DNA from: Pelobates cultripes
Taxonomy: Eukaryota > Chordata > Amphibia > Anura > Pelobatidae
Direction of reading: 5' to 3'
DNA length: 64,000 nt
Assembly: GCA_933207985.1 (NCBI GenBank)
Contig: OW240916.1
Span: 80,119,584-80,183,583, forward strand
Below, one piece after another: positions 32,871-43,215 of the stretch. The first letter of the stretch is position 1. Every line of letters begins with the position of its first letter. The translations under genes and the position numbers were made by a program. The notes under the pieces were generated by a model. The model was given only the letters and a program-made list of their open reading frames with translations. It ran no database searches and had not been told where the DNA came from.

Positions 32871-33448
32871 GCTAATCAACAGAAAAAGACAGCAACCCTA
32901 AAAAAGGAATCCCTCTAAACTCTTATGAGAATATACAGAAATAAGGTTATAAAAATATTTTTTTTTTAAAGAGCTGCACCAATAGACAGTATAAAAAAAT
33001 AAATAGATATTTGGAACAAACAAGAAATAAGTCAATGTGATAGTCCTCACAAATAATAGTCTTTTGATATTAGACGTTTTAGTCTTTAAAACAGCAGGGA
33101 CTTTTCTTTGGGCGTGCAGTGGTATAATCCCCTCTTATAAGATGTATTAAAGGTGTCCGTTTGGTTCATGATGACAGAAACCCAGGAAGAAATAGATAAG
33201 GTGACAGAGGGTGCCCTCAATAAAACAAGTGATGTAAATTGTTAAAATATACTCACAAGAGACTAACTGCACTATGATGACAGTGTTGGTGGTTTGATCC
33301 CCACCTAGGCTTGCTTTTAAGTAGAGATAAAATATGCCAGGAAGAATGAAAACAGTATTAAAACTAAATATAAAAGGTAATTGGCACAGCACACAAGTGT
33401 AGTGACCAAAATCCTTTAATAGTTAAAATACAAAGCAGTAAGATCCAT

Positions 33449-33479
33449 TAACGTGTTTTCACCAGTATGGCTTTTTCAA
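33449..33479 (-). ncRNA. Hammerhead-like motif (PLE)
   Basis: On the minus strand: TTGAAAA (33479-33473), stem II GCC...GGT, GAA, then a two-base stem III AA/TT around loop CACG and the triplet TTA. The core has U3 and A8 instead of C3 and G8, keeping a possible pair. A three-base stem I (CAU/AUG) is possible with one bulge. Confidence 0.45.
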
Positions 33480-33739
33480 ATGCAGTAAAAACATACACCT
33501 TTTAAGCCAAGATGAAACGTTAAAGGATTTTATACCCGAAAAACCTAATGTTTTTAGGGAAGCATCCAATTTCAAATTCATTCTAACAACTAATTTCACT
33601 AAGGAATATAAACAAAAAAAGTTACTATCCTCTTCATTTTTAACTGAAGTAACGATCCAACTGGCCAACCAAAAACAACCTATTTTAGATCAAATATAAC
33701 AAAGAAAAGTTACAATGCATAGAAAGATTTTATATCAAA

Positions 33740-34020
33740 GATTTTATTAGTTGCAACATTAAAAACGTTATCTACTTATTGGAGTGCCTTTGTGGCCTCC
33801 AATATCTGGGAATGACAACCAAAAATCAGAAATGTAAAAAACAGATTGGGGGAACACTGCAGGAATATTTTAAAGGGAAATGAAAATCATTCCATATCTA
33901 AGCATTTTATTATCCACAATAATGACCCTAAACCTTTAAAATGCATTGGTATTAAAAAAAATGTGTTATTCCACGGAGAGGAGGGAATATAAAAAATATT
34001 CTTGGCAGATCCGAGATGGA
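33740..34020 (+). pseudogene. PLE GIY-YIG endonuclease remnant
   Basis: The plus-strand frame near 33752-33825 reads NVIYLLECLCGLQYLGMTTK, the first half of a PLE GIY-YIG domain (Val-Ile-Tyr...Tyr-Leu-Gly in place of GIY...YIG). Downstream frames are broken by stops. In intact PLEs this endonuclease sits C-terminal to the RT and nicks target DNA. Confidence 0.65.
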
Positions 34021-34849
34021 GTGGGTTTTTAATCTCAAAACCATGGTGCTCAATGGTCTTAAATGAACAAATAATGTAAAATTAGAGATAATCTAATAGA
34101 CGATACCAACACAAAAACTATGCTATGTATGGAGGAAAAAATCCTTTATTGAGTGCTAGGATACATGTTAGATGGTATGTCTGCTAAATATCTAATGGAA
34201 AGGTTAAGTACACACCACTTATAGGAGGCTAATCTAAGTATACCCTAGTACCAATTGCATAGAAAAAATAGTATAAAAAACAAAGATGCTACTGCAATAA
34301 AATGTATCGAGGTAACCTTCCCTCCATAATAAGTAGCAACAAAGTGGCAGTGGTAGTGAGCTGTTGAGTGAGATAGGGATATCATACAAAGAGCAGTGGT
34401 ATAAGTAGGAAAGTAGATATTATTAAGAGCATGAACACAGCCAGGGCCGGCGCGTCCATAAGGCGGCACAGGCGGTGGCCTTAGGGCGCACCGCTCCGGG
34501 GGCGCAAATGTCCGGGTGACCGGCAGGAGGGAAGTGCACAGCTCCCCTCTCCTGCCGGTCACGTCTTGTAGCGTGGCCGAGCGCCAACCTGCAGTGCCGC
34601 GGACTGTGTGGAGGGGGCGGGGATATGAACGTCATATCCCTGCTCCCTCTGTAGCACACAGTGCGGCTGGTGCCCAGCAGGGGCGGAGCTACCACCCGCC
34701 CCCTTTTTGTCAGCATGGGAGGAAGTCCTCCCAAGAAGACTAGAGCAGCAGAAGGCAGAGAGGAGGGGAGCTGGGCAGGACCAGCTCCTCCAACTCCCAA
34801 CTACCTCAGGCAGCACTTTGGATCCCAGGTAAGCCACCCTCCTGAACCT

Positions 34850-36070
34850 GTTGGTCAGTGTGTCTGTGTGTGTATATGTCTGTCAGTGTGTGTGTATCCA
34901 TGTCTGTCAGTGGGTGTGTGTATGTATATGTCTCTGTCCGTGTGTCTATGTGTATCTAAATGTCTGTCAGTGTGTGTGTGTATGTCTGTCTGTTAGTGTG
35001 TCTTTGTATATGTCTATCATTGTGTATGTGTGTATCTGTATGTCTGTCAGTGTGTGAGTATATGTCTGTCAGTGTGTGTGTGTACCTATGTCTGTCAGTG
35101 TGTGTGTGTATATGTCTGTCAGTGTGTGTATCTATGTCTGCCAGTGTGTGTGTATATATGTCTGTCAGTGTGTGTGTGTATCTATGTCTGTCAGTGTGTG
35201 TGTGTGTATCCATGTCTGTCAGTGAGTGTATGTATATGTCTCTGTCCGTGTGTCTATGTGTATCTAAATGTCTGTCAGTGTGTGTGTGTATGTCTGTCTG
35301 TTAGTGTGTCTTTGTGTATGTCTATCATTGTGTATGTGTGTATCTTTATGTCTGTCAGTGTGTGTGTATATGTCTGTCAGTGTGTGTGTATCTATGTCTG
35401 TCAGTGTGTGTGTATATGTTTGTCAGTGTGTGTATCTATGTCTGTCAGTGTGTGTGTGTGTATGTAAATGTCTCTGTCCGTGTTTCTGTGTGTATCTAAA
35501 TGTCTGTCAGTGTGTGTGTCTGTCTGTGTGTCTTTGTGTGTTTGTGTATGTCTATCATTGTGTATGTGTGTATCTGTATGTCTGTCAGCGTATCTGTATG
35601 TCAGTGTGTGTTTATCTGTATGTCTGTCAGTGTTTGTGTGTATCTGTATATGTGTGTCTGTCTATCTGAATGTGTATCAGTTTGTGTATATGTATATCTG
35701 CATGTGTGTCAGTGTGTGTATCTTTGTGTATGTGTATCACAGTGTGTGCGTGTGTGGCAGTGTATGTGTATATGTGCATATATCTCAACATTCAAACATC
35801 AACACTACACACAAATAAACACCTGCATGCAAACGTCAACACTACATACAAACACACCCCTGCATTCAAATGTCAACACTACATACAAACACACCTCTGT
35901 ATCAGACACCAAAATTATATATAAACACACACCTACGTTCAAAAACCAATACTACACATAAATGCATGCTTGCATTCAAATGCAAACACTACATACAAAC
36001 ACACCGCTACAATCCTACAAATATACTCCATACAAACACATGCTTACAGTCAAACACACAAATACTGCTC
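34850..36070. repeat. TGTCTGTCAGTGTGTG-type array, then ACACTACATACAAACACA-type array
   Basis: Two arrays of complementary flavour with the switch at about 35780. A block near 34900-35060 recurs almost unchanged near 35220-35350, showing duplication inside the array. Cys/Val/Ser-rich frames here are compositional. Confidence 0.9.
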
Positions 36071-36252
36071 CATGCTAAATACAATCCTGCAAGCATGGGG
36101 AATCGGTAGAGCCCCAGCTTTCAAAGCATTGTTGAAGTTGCACGACAGACGGGGATCTAACTTTTAGCCATCCTGTGTACATACACAGACCGTCATACAG
36201 AGACATACAGAGACATACAGTATGTATGTCTCTGTATGACTGTGTGTATGTA

Positions 36253-36460
36253 TTCAAAAGGAATAAACGCAGGCAACACTCCAATAGTACGGCTGGTATA
36301 TTTATTGATAGGTGAACCACCCCAAAGAAAGTGCGTCGTTTCGGCTCATCAGAGCCTTATTGCATGAGCTGAAACATCACACTTTCTATGGGGTGGTTCA
36401 CCTACCAATAAATATACCATCCTTACTATTGGAGTGTTGCCTGCGTTTATTCCTTTTGAA
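36253..36460. repeat. 208-bp near-perfect palindrome
   Basis: TTCAAAAGGAATAAACGCAG at 36253 is the inverted copy of the segment ending at 36460, with arms of about 100 bp meeting near 36357. On the minus strand the left arm contains CTGATGAGCCGAAAC, a canonical hammerhead core (36346-36352) with almost no stem II. The right arm has the degraded form. Likely a PLE-derived inverted pair captured by the hAT element. Confidence 0.7.
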
Positions 36461-36540
36461 GACTTTACTGGTGGATCCAGCGATGTCTGCCTGACACGGA
36501 GCATCCACCACTGTTGATGGCCGGAGCATTTACACGGTAT

Positions 36541-36890
36541 CAGTGAGCAGGGTTCTTTGTTTGTCTGTGTATGTATGTCTCTGTATGCCTATCTCTATGT
36601 TTCTTTATGTCTGTGTCTGTATTTCTGTGAGTGCCTGTGTCTGTATTTCTGTGAGTGCCTGTGTCTGTATGAATGTATGTCTGTGTTTGTATGACAATGT
36701 ACCTGTATGTGTAGATTGTATGACTGTGTTTGTTTGTGTGCTTTTTATGACTGTGTGTCTGTATATCTTTGTGACTGTGTGCCTGAAAAATTATGTCTGT
36801 GTGCTTGTATGGTTGTGTGTCTGTATGTTTGTGTATTTGTGCATGTATGTATTTTTGCCTGTATCTATGTCTATGTGGGAGAAAAAGAGA
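36541..36890. repeat. TGTCTGTATTTCTGTG-type array
   Basis: Degenerate TG-rich array inside the hAT element; its open frames on both strands are low-complexity. Confidence 0.8.
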
Positions 36891-37148
36891 GATAGATAGG
36901 AGCTGGCGGGGAAGTAAGAAATACATAAGAGGTGTTGTAGGAAACACACTAAAGGGGGGTGTAAGGCACAAAGGGGCCAAAGGGATAAGACATTCAAGAG
37001 AGTGGATATGCAACACTAATGGGGGTAAGAAATTCAAAAGGGGGCTATGAGACACAGAGGTGAAGATGCATTGTTTATTTATTTTTTGGCGTCAAAATGC
37101 ATCTTCGCCTGTGTAGTCAGAAATCCTAGCACCGGCCCTGCACACAGC

Positions 37149-37545
37149 AAGTATCACACAATAAACTGTATCTAGACCCAAAATGAGTGTCTATAACAAA
37201 TAAGCTCTGGGTTCTGATACCGTACTTAATAAACGTCCTTCCTGATAAGGAGCTAAAAGTAAGTTATATGTACTTCCTGCAATAAAAAAAAGATTGCTAG
37301 AATCCCTATTTGAATATTACCTCTGCTGGCCAATAAAGTCTGTCTCGAGAATTAAGACTACTGGAAAGCTAACAGCCACTTAACCGGTAACCGCTACCTG
37401 AACATCCCACACTAAAATCTAATACTAAAATCTAATAACCTAAGTGCTCCATGAATTACACCCAAATAGAAACACCAAATCAAAGTGAGGATAAAGCATA
37501 AAAAAAACGCCCGATGCGCGTTTCGTTGCCACAAAATTGCGCCTT
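37149..37545. mobile_element. PLE-terminal-like fragment
   Basis: AT-rich sequence ending with GCGCGTTTCGTTGCCAC and GCGCCTTCAACTGG, i.e. on the minus strand TTGAAGG...GAAAC-GCGC-AT-C, a degraded form of the hammerhead-like motif of the PLE at 55704. It may be the continuation of the remnant interrupted at 34441, although motif orientation does not settle this. Confidence 0.4.
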
Positions 37546-38025
37546 CAACTGGGGCTAACATGGGGGTTATGCTTAACAAGCCATGGGAATCCAAATATAA
37601 TGGGACAAGAAGGGGAAGCAATTATCTGAAACGTGATGAGTTCTTTGTGTAACACTCCTATCGTGGTAGTGATAGGTAGTGTTTCATGGGTAATTAAAGG
37701 CTGAGAGAGTGGTCTCCCATCAATGGCCTCAACGGCCAGGGGCGATGATCTCTTCTTAATGCGTAGGAAGTGTTTACTGGCAAATTGCATATCGATAAAG
37801 ATTTTTGGAGCGCCTTAGTCAATCAGGGCGTTACACTTAACACTTATCTTATCACATTGAGCAGCAACACTAAGAAGAAATCTAGTTTGGGTAGTACCAG
37901 GGGACATATACACCCTAATGGGTCTTAGGAGCGTAAGTTATCCGGACGTATGGGACAAGCATTTCTTAGGTGTCCTTTCTTGCCATAGTATGCGTCCTTT
38001 CCTAAACTGTTTCTCTGCCTCTGAC
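37546..38025 (-). pseudogene. Gypsy gag end/protease fragment
   Basis: Minus-strand frame 37545-37790 (FASKHFLRIKKRSSPLAVEA, IIASPSCPIIFGFPWLVKHN) is about two-thirds identical by eye to the protease region of the chromovirus at 48212-49378. The protease active site reads LID-stop-GA, replacing the Ser of DSGA with a stop. Just upstream, YYGKKGHLRNAC is a gag zinc-knuckle remnant. Both sides are cut by other elements. Confidence 0.75.
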
Positions 38026-38600
38026 CACCCTGAGCGCCGGGTGGGGGCCATAAAAACAAAAACTTGGAGCACAAAAAAAAAACAGACAAAAAAGAAAAAA
38101 CCCGACACTAAAAAAATTTATCCATCTTTACCTGGAGAGGGCACGGCCCAGACTGAGTTCCGCAGGGCAGGGAAAGGCTTATAAAGCCTTCCCACGCTCT
38201 GCAATTTGACTCAGAACACTCTGATTGGTTGACTTGGAATTCAACCAATCAGATTGCTAGTCATTTTACACAGCGTGTTTAGATGGCTTGAAATCCAACC
38301 AGTCAGAGTGCTCTGTGTCATTTTACACAGCATGGGAAAATTCCAAAGAACCTTCCAACGCTGTGTAAAATGACTAGCACTCTGATTGGTTTAAATCCAA
38401 GTCAACATATCAGAGTGCTCTGAGTCAAATTGCCAGGCATGGGAAGGCTTTATAAGCCTTTCCCCACCCTGCGGAGCTCAGTCTGCACTGTGCCCTCACC
38501 GGGTGAAGATAGATTTATTTTTAAGCGTCTGTTTTTTTCTTTTTCGTCAGATTTTTTTTGTGCTCGGGTTTTTTATTTTATTCTTAACAAGTTCGACAGG
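38026..38600. mobile_element. Foldback (long inverted repeat) element
   Basis: Arms of about 210 bp (38067-38275 and 38360-38566) are inverted copies, including GAGCACAAAAAAAAAACAGA against its complement and paired GGAAAGGCTTATAAAGCCTT-type blocks. CTGAGCGCCGGGTGGGGGCC near 38029 is the inverted counterpart of the minisatellite unit at 41951, so the whole unit probably extends to about 42450. No coding capacity. Confidence 0.7.
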
Positions 38601-38676
38601 TATTATAGTTTTTATTTGGCCTTTTTTGGGGCTGAAAAATAAAGATTTTAGAAAAAAGAAGACATCATATGGTAAG

Positions 38677-39271
38677 TGTAACGGATCGCCTGGCACCCCG
38701 ACTGGGTACCTCCTTTGAAAGATGCTCCTAGCGCTTCCTGAGGACTCCAAGCACTGTAGCAGACACCACAATCACCGAACCAGAGAAGCGTATACCTTCT
38801 CTCAAGCATATGAATGCTGTAGACAGTTGAATAGGAACCATACGAATAGGTTTACTACTGGAAAATACAGTTTAATGCAGATTCTGCAGAACATATACAG
38901 GCTAAATAAAAAACAATCACTGTATAATGTGTCCCCTGCTGTATAGTCCAAAACCACCGCACGATGTCTCTGTGCAACAAATACTGGCGAGATGGCACTG
39001 TGTTGAAAAGTCCACACAGTGTCTGTGAGTTAAAATGGCCACCATCCATTGTTCTCACCATGTGCTTATGATACAGGAAATGGTGGCCACCCAGTAACTC
39101 CACAGTATGTCCCCAGATGGTTCTTAAAAGGGCTAGCAGCAGCACAACACAAATCCATTATGCCCAAATCATGTCTTTAAAGGGCAATACATCCCAGGGG
39201 CCATAGTCACATGGCAGGAGGCTGGCAATCAGTCTTCTCCAATGGCCAGTGGCGAGGTCGGTTTCGCCACA
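38677..39271 (-). repeat. 3' LTR (left), with internal deletion
   Basis: Identical layout to the right LTR except that about 397 bp are missing: GGTTTACT at 38849 jumps to ACTGGAAAATACAG, corresponding to positions about 41008 and 41409 of the other LTR. Short TACT homology lies at both breakpoints. Confidence 0.85.
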
Positions 39272-39751
39272 TTTCTCCCATTTCCCAAAAAGACTAACAA
39301 GGTATCTGACCTCCTGTCGGTCAGTGCCTTGGTTAGTCCAGCAACCCACCCACAAAACATAGTCAGTAGTGCAGCCCACCCACAAGAATTGGTTACTGCA
39401 CCTGGGGTAGTGGGTAGCTTGTCCATGTCCAGGGGCTCCACCACTAGCCTTCTGGATCTGTGGGTTGCTGAGTGGGCAGAGACCAGCGGTACTCTGCCCT
39501 GGTGCCAGCGCTACCAAGGGAGCAGCCTGGTTGGAGCCCAGCTGAGGAGAAGGGTTAGTATGCTCCTCCTGCTGGACCTGGTGTTGCGGCTGGAGGGGCA
39601 GACAGGCTGCTGGGGGACAGGACCGACCGCCCATACCCCCTGTGGTTGGGGCACAGAGACCACGGTCCCTTCTGCACCGGTGTGGGGCTTATCATCTCCC
39701 CTTGGTGGGCTACGCTGCCGCTGGGGAGAGGGGGTAACAAGCTCCTCTCCC

Positions 39752-40702
39752 TTACACACTTTCAGCCGCTGGGGAGAGGGGGTAACAGGCTCCTCTGCCT
39801 GACACTCTCTTTTGCTGGTGGAGAGGGGGACCGACTGTCTCCCCTTTCAATATATTGTCCTGCTGCTTGGAGGCGAGACCGACTATCTCTGCTCCCTGCA
39901 GGACACTCTGCCGCTGGGGAGGAAGGACGGCACCTTTGGCTCCCTGTAACTCACACTGCCGCTGGGGAGGACGGACGTCACCTTTGTCTCCCTGTAACTC
40001 GCACTGCCCCTGGGGAGGAAGGATGGCACCTTTGTCTCCCTGTAACTCACTCTGCCACTGGGGAGGAAGGACGACACCTTTGGCTCCCTGTAACTCGCAC
40101 TGCCGCTGGGGAGGAAGGACGGCACCTTCAGCTCCCTGTAACACACACTGCCGCTGGGGATCTGGGCCGACCGCCCAGCATCCTTGTAGGGCCGGTAGAG
40201 AGACTGCAGTCCCATCTCCACCTGCCATCTGTGGGTCTTCCCAGGACCAGTCTGTGAGGTCCCTCAACATTTGCGAGTAAGGACCACTGGCTTCCGCACC
40301 CGCTAACTCCGGCTGCTGCTGGGGATCTGGGCCGGCTGCCCAGCACCCCGTTGGGCCCGGTGGAGAGACCTCGGTCCCATCTCCACCTGCCTGTTGTGGT
40401 TCCTCACAGGACCAGTCTATGAGGACCCCTACTTCGGGTTCCTCTGGCCGCCTCAGGGGGAAACGGTTAACCTCCTCGAATGCAGCCTCTCTTTGGCTGC
40501 TGTAACACTCCTTCCGCTGAGCATATTCTCTCTCTTTCGCCAGCCGGAATTCTCGGTCCATCCTTGTGTTTCGCTCGGCTGTGACCTGGTTCCAGATCGC
40601 CTGGAATATATCCATGGGCACATTATCACCATACTGGGCCACTCGCTGCCTCACCTTGGCCAGCCAATCATCACCAGAGCCTTCCATACTTGTCTGCTCC
40701 AA
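39752..40702 (-). CDS. Gag-like/unknown protein of the LTR element with 16-residue repeats
   Basis: About 316 codons open from MEQTSMEGSGDDWLAKVRQR. The first ~85 residues are charged and likely helical (VAQYGDNVPMDIFQAIWNQV, then an Arg/Glu-rich stretch). A Pro/Gly/Gln-rich region follows with two DWSCEEP/DWSWEDP blocks, then about six 16-residue repeats of the LPPQRQCELQGAKGAV type. I recognise no enzyme. Position after the primer-binding site suggests a gag-derived protein. A further same-style frame continues after the stop (39511-39759). The native start may be upstream. Confidence 0.5.
   Translation of the reverse strand: MEQTSMEGSGDDWLAKVRQRVAQYGDNVPMDIFQAIWNQVTAERNTRMDREFRLAKEREYAQRKECYSSQREAAFEEVNRFPLRRPEEPEVGVLIDWSCEEPQQAGGDGTEVSPPGPTGCWAAGPDPQQQPELAGAEASGPYSQMLRDLTDWSWEDPQMAGGDGTAVSLPALQGCWAVGPDPQRQCVLQGAEGAVLPPQRQCELQGAKGVVLPPQWQSELQGDKGAILPPQGQCELQGDKGDVRPPQRQCELQGAKGAVLPPQRQSVLQGAEIVGLASKQQDNILKGETVGPPLHQQKRVSGRGACYPLSPAAESV
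39893..40155. repeat. 48-bp coding minisatellite
   Basis: TCCCTGTAAC recurs every 48 bp (for example 39941 and 39989) for about five to six units, each encoding 16 residues on the minus strand. The multiple-of-three length keeps the frame open. Confidence 0.85.
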
Positions 40703-40831
40703 GTCGCTGGGTACCTCTGCTCCCGGGGCGCTGCACGTGTGCTAGCGTTGCCCTCAATTTGTGACTCCACAAACAGTGTCTCTGAGCTGCTTTACCTTGC
40801 ACTAGGACGCCATCCCACCGCTTGCCACCAA

Positions 40832-41822
40832 TGTAACGGATCGCCTGGCACCCCGACTGGGTACCTCCGTTGAAAGATGCTCCTAGCGCTTCCTGAGGAC
40901 TCCAAGCACTGCAGCAGACACCACAATCACCGAACCAGAGAAGCGTATACCTTCTCTCAAGCATATGAATGCTGTAGACAGTTGAATAGGAACCATACGA
41001 ATAGGTTTACTCTCCTAGCAGTCAAACTGGAACAGCATACAATGAATCCTTCCCCAATAATGAGACGACACTTCACTTTGAGGGTTAAAACAGGAACTCC
41101 CTGTACTGTCACATACAGTCTCTTTTATTCCCAATCCACAAACATAGTACAGCCCACAGGGCGTTACAAAACAGCCAATCAATCCATACACTACACCCAG
41201 ACACTCCCACACAAAATCCTCCCCTCTGGCTGTGATATGATTACTGAACACAATGGGTAATCTAATTATCACAGCCAGAGAAATGCAGTTTCATAAAACA
41301 CATCACAGGGACCCCAAAACATGCAATAACCCCATAAAAAGTATATCCTTGGAACTGGGGGATCTGGGTGAACCACATATCCAAAATTCACCCAGATCCG
41401 TTCAGTACTTTGGAAAATACAGTTTAATGCAGATTCTGCAGAACATATACAGGCTAAATAAAAACAATCACTGTATAATGTGTCCCCTGCTGTATAGTCC
41501 AAAACCACCGCACGATGTCTCTGTGCAACAAATACTGGCGAGATGGCACCGTGTTGAAAAGTCCACACAGTGTCTGTGAGTTAAAATGGCCGCCATCCAT
41601 TGTTCTCACCATGTGCTTCTGATACAGGAAATGGTGGCCACCCAGTAACTCCACAGTATGTCCCCAGATGGTTCTTAAAAGGGCTAGCAGCAGCACAACA
41701 CAAATCCATTATGCCCAAATCATGTCTTTAAAGGGCAATACATCCCAGGAGCCATAGTCACATGGCAGGAGGCTGGCAATCAGTCTTCTCCAATGGCCAG
41801 TGGCGAGGTCGGTTTCGCCACA
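40832..41822 (-). repeat. 5' LTR (right), full length 991 bp
   Basis: Complete LTR with TG/CA ends on the minus strand. It includes the blocks shared with solo LTRs at 20441, 25268 and 27832 (CACCCAGATCCGTTCAGTAC, AACATATACAGGCTAAATAA). Confidence 0.85.
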
Positions 41823-41879
41823 GTAAGTTTAATTTTTTTTTTTTTTTACAGGCACTTAGTTGTTTTATTCCCCCCTCAC

Positions 41880-42450
41880 CATTTTTAGGTGGGGGGGGTG
41901 TGACTAGGGGCTTGAGGACCCCTAATCACCTTGGGGGGGGCACACTTTAATTTATGGCCCCCACCCACCGGTCAGTGGTGGAGGCCGGGGGGAGGACAAT
42001 AGGTCCCCTACTATATTGTTATTTAGGGCCCCCACCCGCCGTTCAGTGGTGGGGGCCGGGGGGAGGACAATAGGTCCCCCCATTGTTATTTAGGGCCCCC
42101 ACCCTTCGCTCAGAGGTGGGGGGCGGTAGGAGGACAATAGGTCCCCCCCCTTTATTGCGATTTAGGGCTCCCACCCGCCGCTCAGGGGTGGGGGCCGGGG
42201 TGGAGGACAATAGGTCCCCTCATTGCTATTTAGTGCCCCCACCCGCCGCTCAGAGGTGGGGACCGGGGGAAGAACAATAGGTCCCCCCCATTGTTATATA
42301 GGGCCCCCACTCGCCACTTGTTATATAGGTCCCCCCTCATTGCTATTTAGGGCCCCGACCCATTGCTCAGGGGTGGGGGCCGGAGGGGAGGACAATAGCC
42401 CCCCACATTTTCATTTATGGCTCCCTTTCGCCACTCAGGGGTAGAGGCCG
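41880..42450. repeat. Minisatellite, about 60-70 bp unit
   Basis: Units of the form TTATTTAGGGCCCCCACCCG, then a GGTGGGGGCCGGGGGGAGGA block and CAATAGGTCCCC, repeat about seven to eight times. G- and C-runs alternate between strands. A single inverted piece of the unit lies at 38029. Confidence 0.85.
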
Positions 42451-43039
42451 GAGGGGCTCATGAGCAGCCACATAGCGAGTAGGGGTAGAATTTACTAATA
42501 CTAAGTAGTCTTTACTTAATATTAGTAAATTTGTCTGAAAGACCGTGGGAATTAGGGAGTTATCTACTAATCGGCTGCAAGATGCAGCCGCGGCACAAAT
42601 CAGATCAGAGTTTCATTCATTCGAATTAAATTCCGATCCGAACAAAGTGCTGAATTGCGTTCTAACACAAATCGAAAAACTGTTCTCCTTCTGTCAGGAC
42701 GCAATTCGGTAGCTTTGCCGGAGTTCTGTCTAAATGACAGGACGTTCGGGAAAAGTGAAAGGAAGCATCGCGGGAACACGGAGGAAAGGTAAGAATTATG
42801 GGAAAATTGCTCTGACCATGGGAAATGAAGCACACTTTGCTCCTCCGCTGGTCAGTGATGGTCATGCGTAGGAAACCTCCATAAGACAAATAGTCCCTAC
42901 TTTGTCTTGTGATTTAAAGAAAACTAGAGCAGACAGGAAAAAATTAAGAACAGATCCTGAAAGAGGAATTGATTAAAAAAGGTAAGTTCGGCATAACAGT
43001 GCCGCTTTAACTTGCATCGAAGGGAGCAGCAAAGAAAGA
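42451..43039. other. Unassigned, possibly the right part of the minisatellite element
   Basis: Short palindromic words (TTTACTAATACTAAGTAGTC; CTTTACTTAATATTAGTAAA) and ATTCGAATTAAATTCCGATC suggest a MITE-like structure; boundaries were not found. Confidence 0.35.
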
Positions 43040-43215
43040 AGAAGTTGAGGGTGTGATCCTGGATTACATAGAGGTGGCTATTCATGAGGGGTGGAGTTTG
43101 GGAGGTCACATGTTAAGAATCCTTTTTTCTTGCTTTTTTGTTTGCTGCTGTATTTAAGTAAAGGAAGAGATATGCACAATACTCACTGCGTCTTGAGATA
43201 AATTTTACTTTTTGA
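43040..43215 (+). mobile_element. DIRS 3'-end fragment
   Basis: GTTTGCTGCTGTATTTAAGT followed by AAAGGAAGAGATATGCAC matches, in opposite orientation, the 3' end of the DIRS element near 26215-26280. The upstream GGTGGCTATTCATGAGGGGT also has a counterpart there. Confidence 0.55.

Larger units (their letters stand above)
32871..34441 (+). mobile_element. Penelope-like element remnant
   Basis: Contains a hammerhead-like motif at 33449-33479 and, downstream, the remains of a GIY-YIG endonuclease on the plus strand. Sequence on both sides is AT-rich and UTR-like. It is cut at 34441 by a hAT element and may continue at 37149. The RT itself is missing. Confidence 0.6.
34442..37140. mobile_element. 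Non-autonomous hAT element, 2.7 kb
   Basis: Ends are CAGGGCCGGCGCGTCCA and the complement of TCCTAGCACCGGCCCTG. Flanking 8-mers AACACAGC (34434-34441) and CACACAGC (37141-37148) match at 7 of 8. There is no transposase. The inside has a GC-rich palindromic head, TG-type and CA-type microsatellites, and a 208-bp palindrome (36253-36460). It landed in PLE-derived sequence. Confidence 0.8.
38677..41822 (-). mobile_element. Complete non-autonomous LTR retroelement with 5-bp TSD
   Basis: GTAAG flanks both sides (38672-38676, 41823-41827). LTRs are 38677-39271 (595 bp, internally deleted) and 40832-41822 (991 bp); read on the minus strand they run TGTGGCGAAACC to GATCCGTTACA. The minus-strand primer-binding-like site TGGTGGCAAGCGGTGGGA (40830-40813) follows the 5' LTR, and a purine-rich GGGAAATGGGAGAAA precedes the 3' LTR. 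The 1.56-kb inside has no protease, RT or integrase, so it depends on a partner element. It is inserted in the foldback unit. Confidence 0.85.

Noticed and set aside
34661..36109. Many plus-strand Cys/Val/Ser-rich frames (up to 153 codons)
   Set aside because: All lie on TG- or CA-type microsatellite; compositional artefacts.
39242..40280. Long plus-strand frames of 141-203 codons opposite the LTR-element frame
   Set aside because: Antisense to the 48-bp coding minisatellite; they stay open because the unit is a multiple of three.
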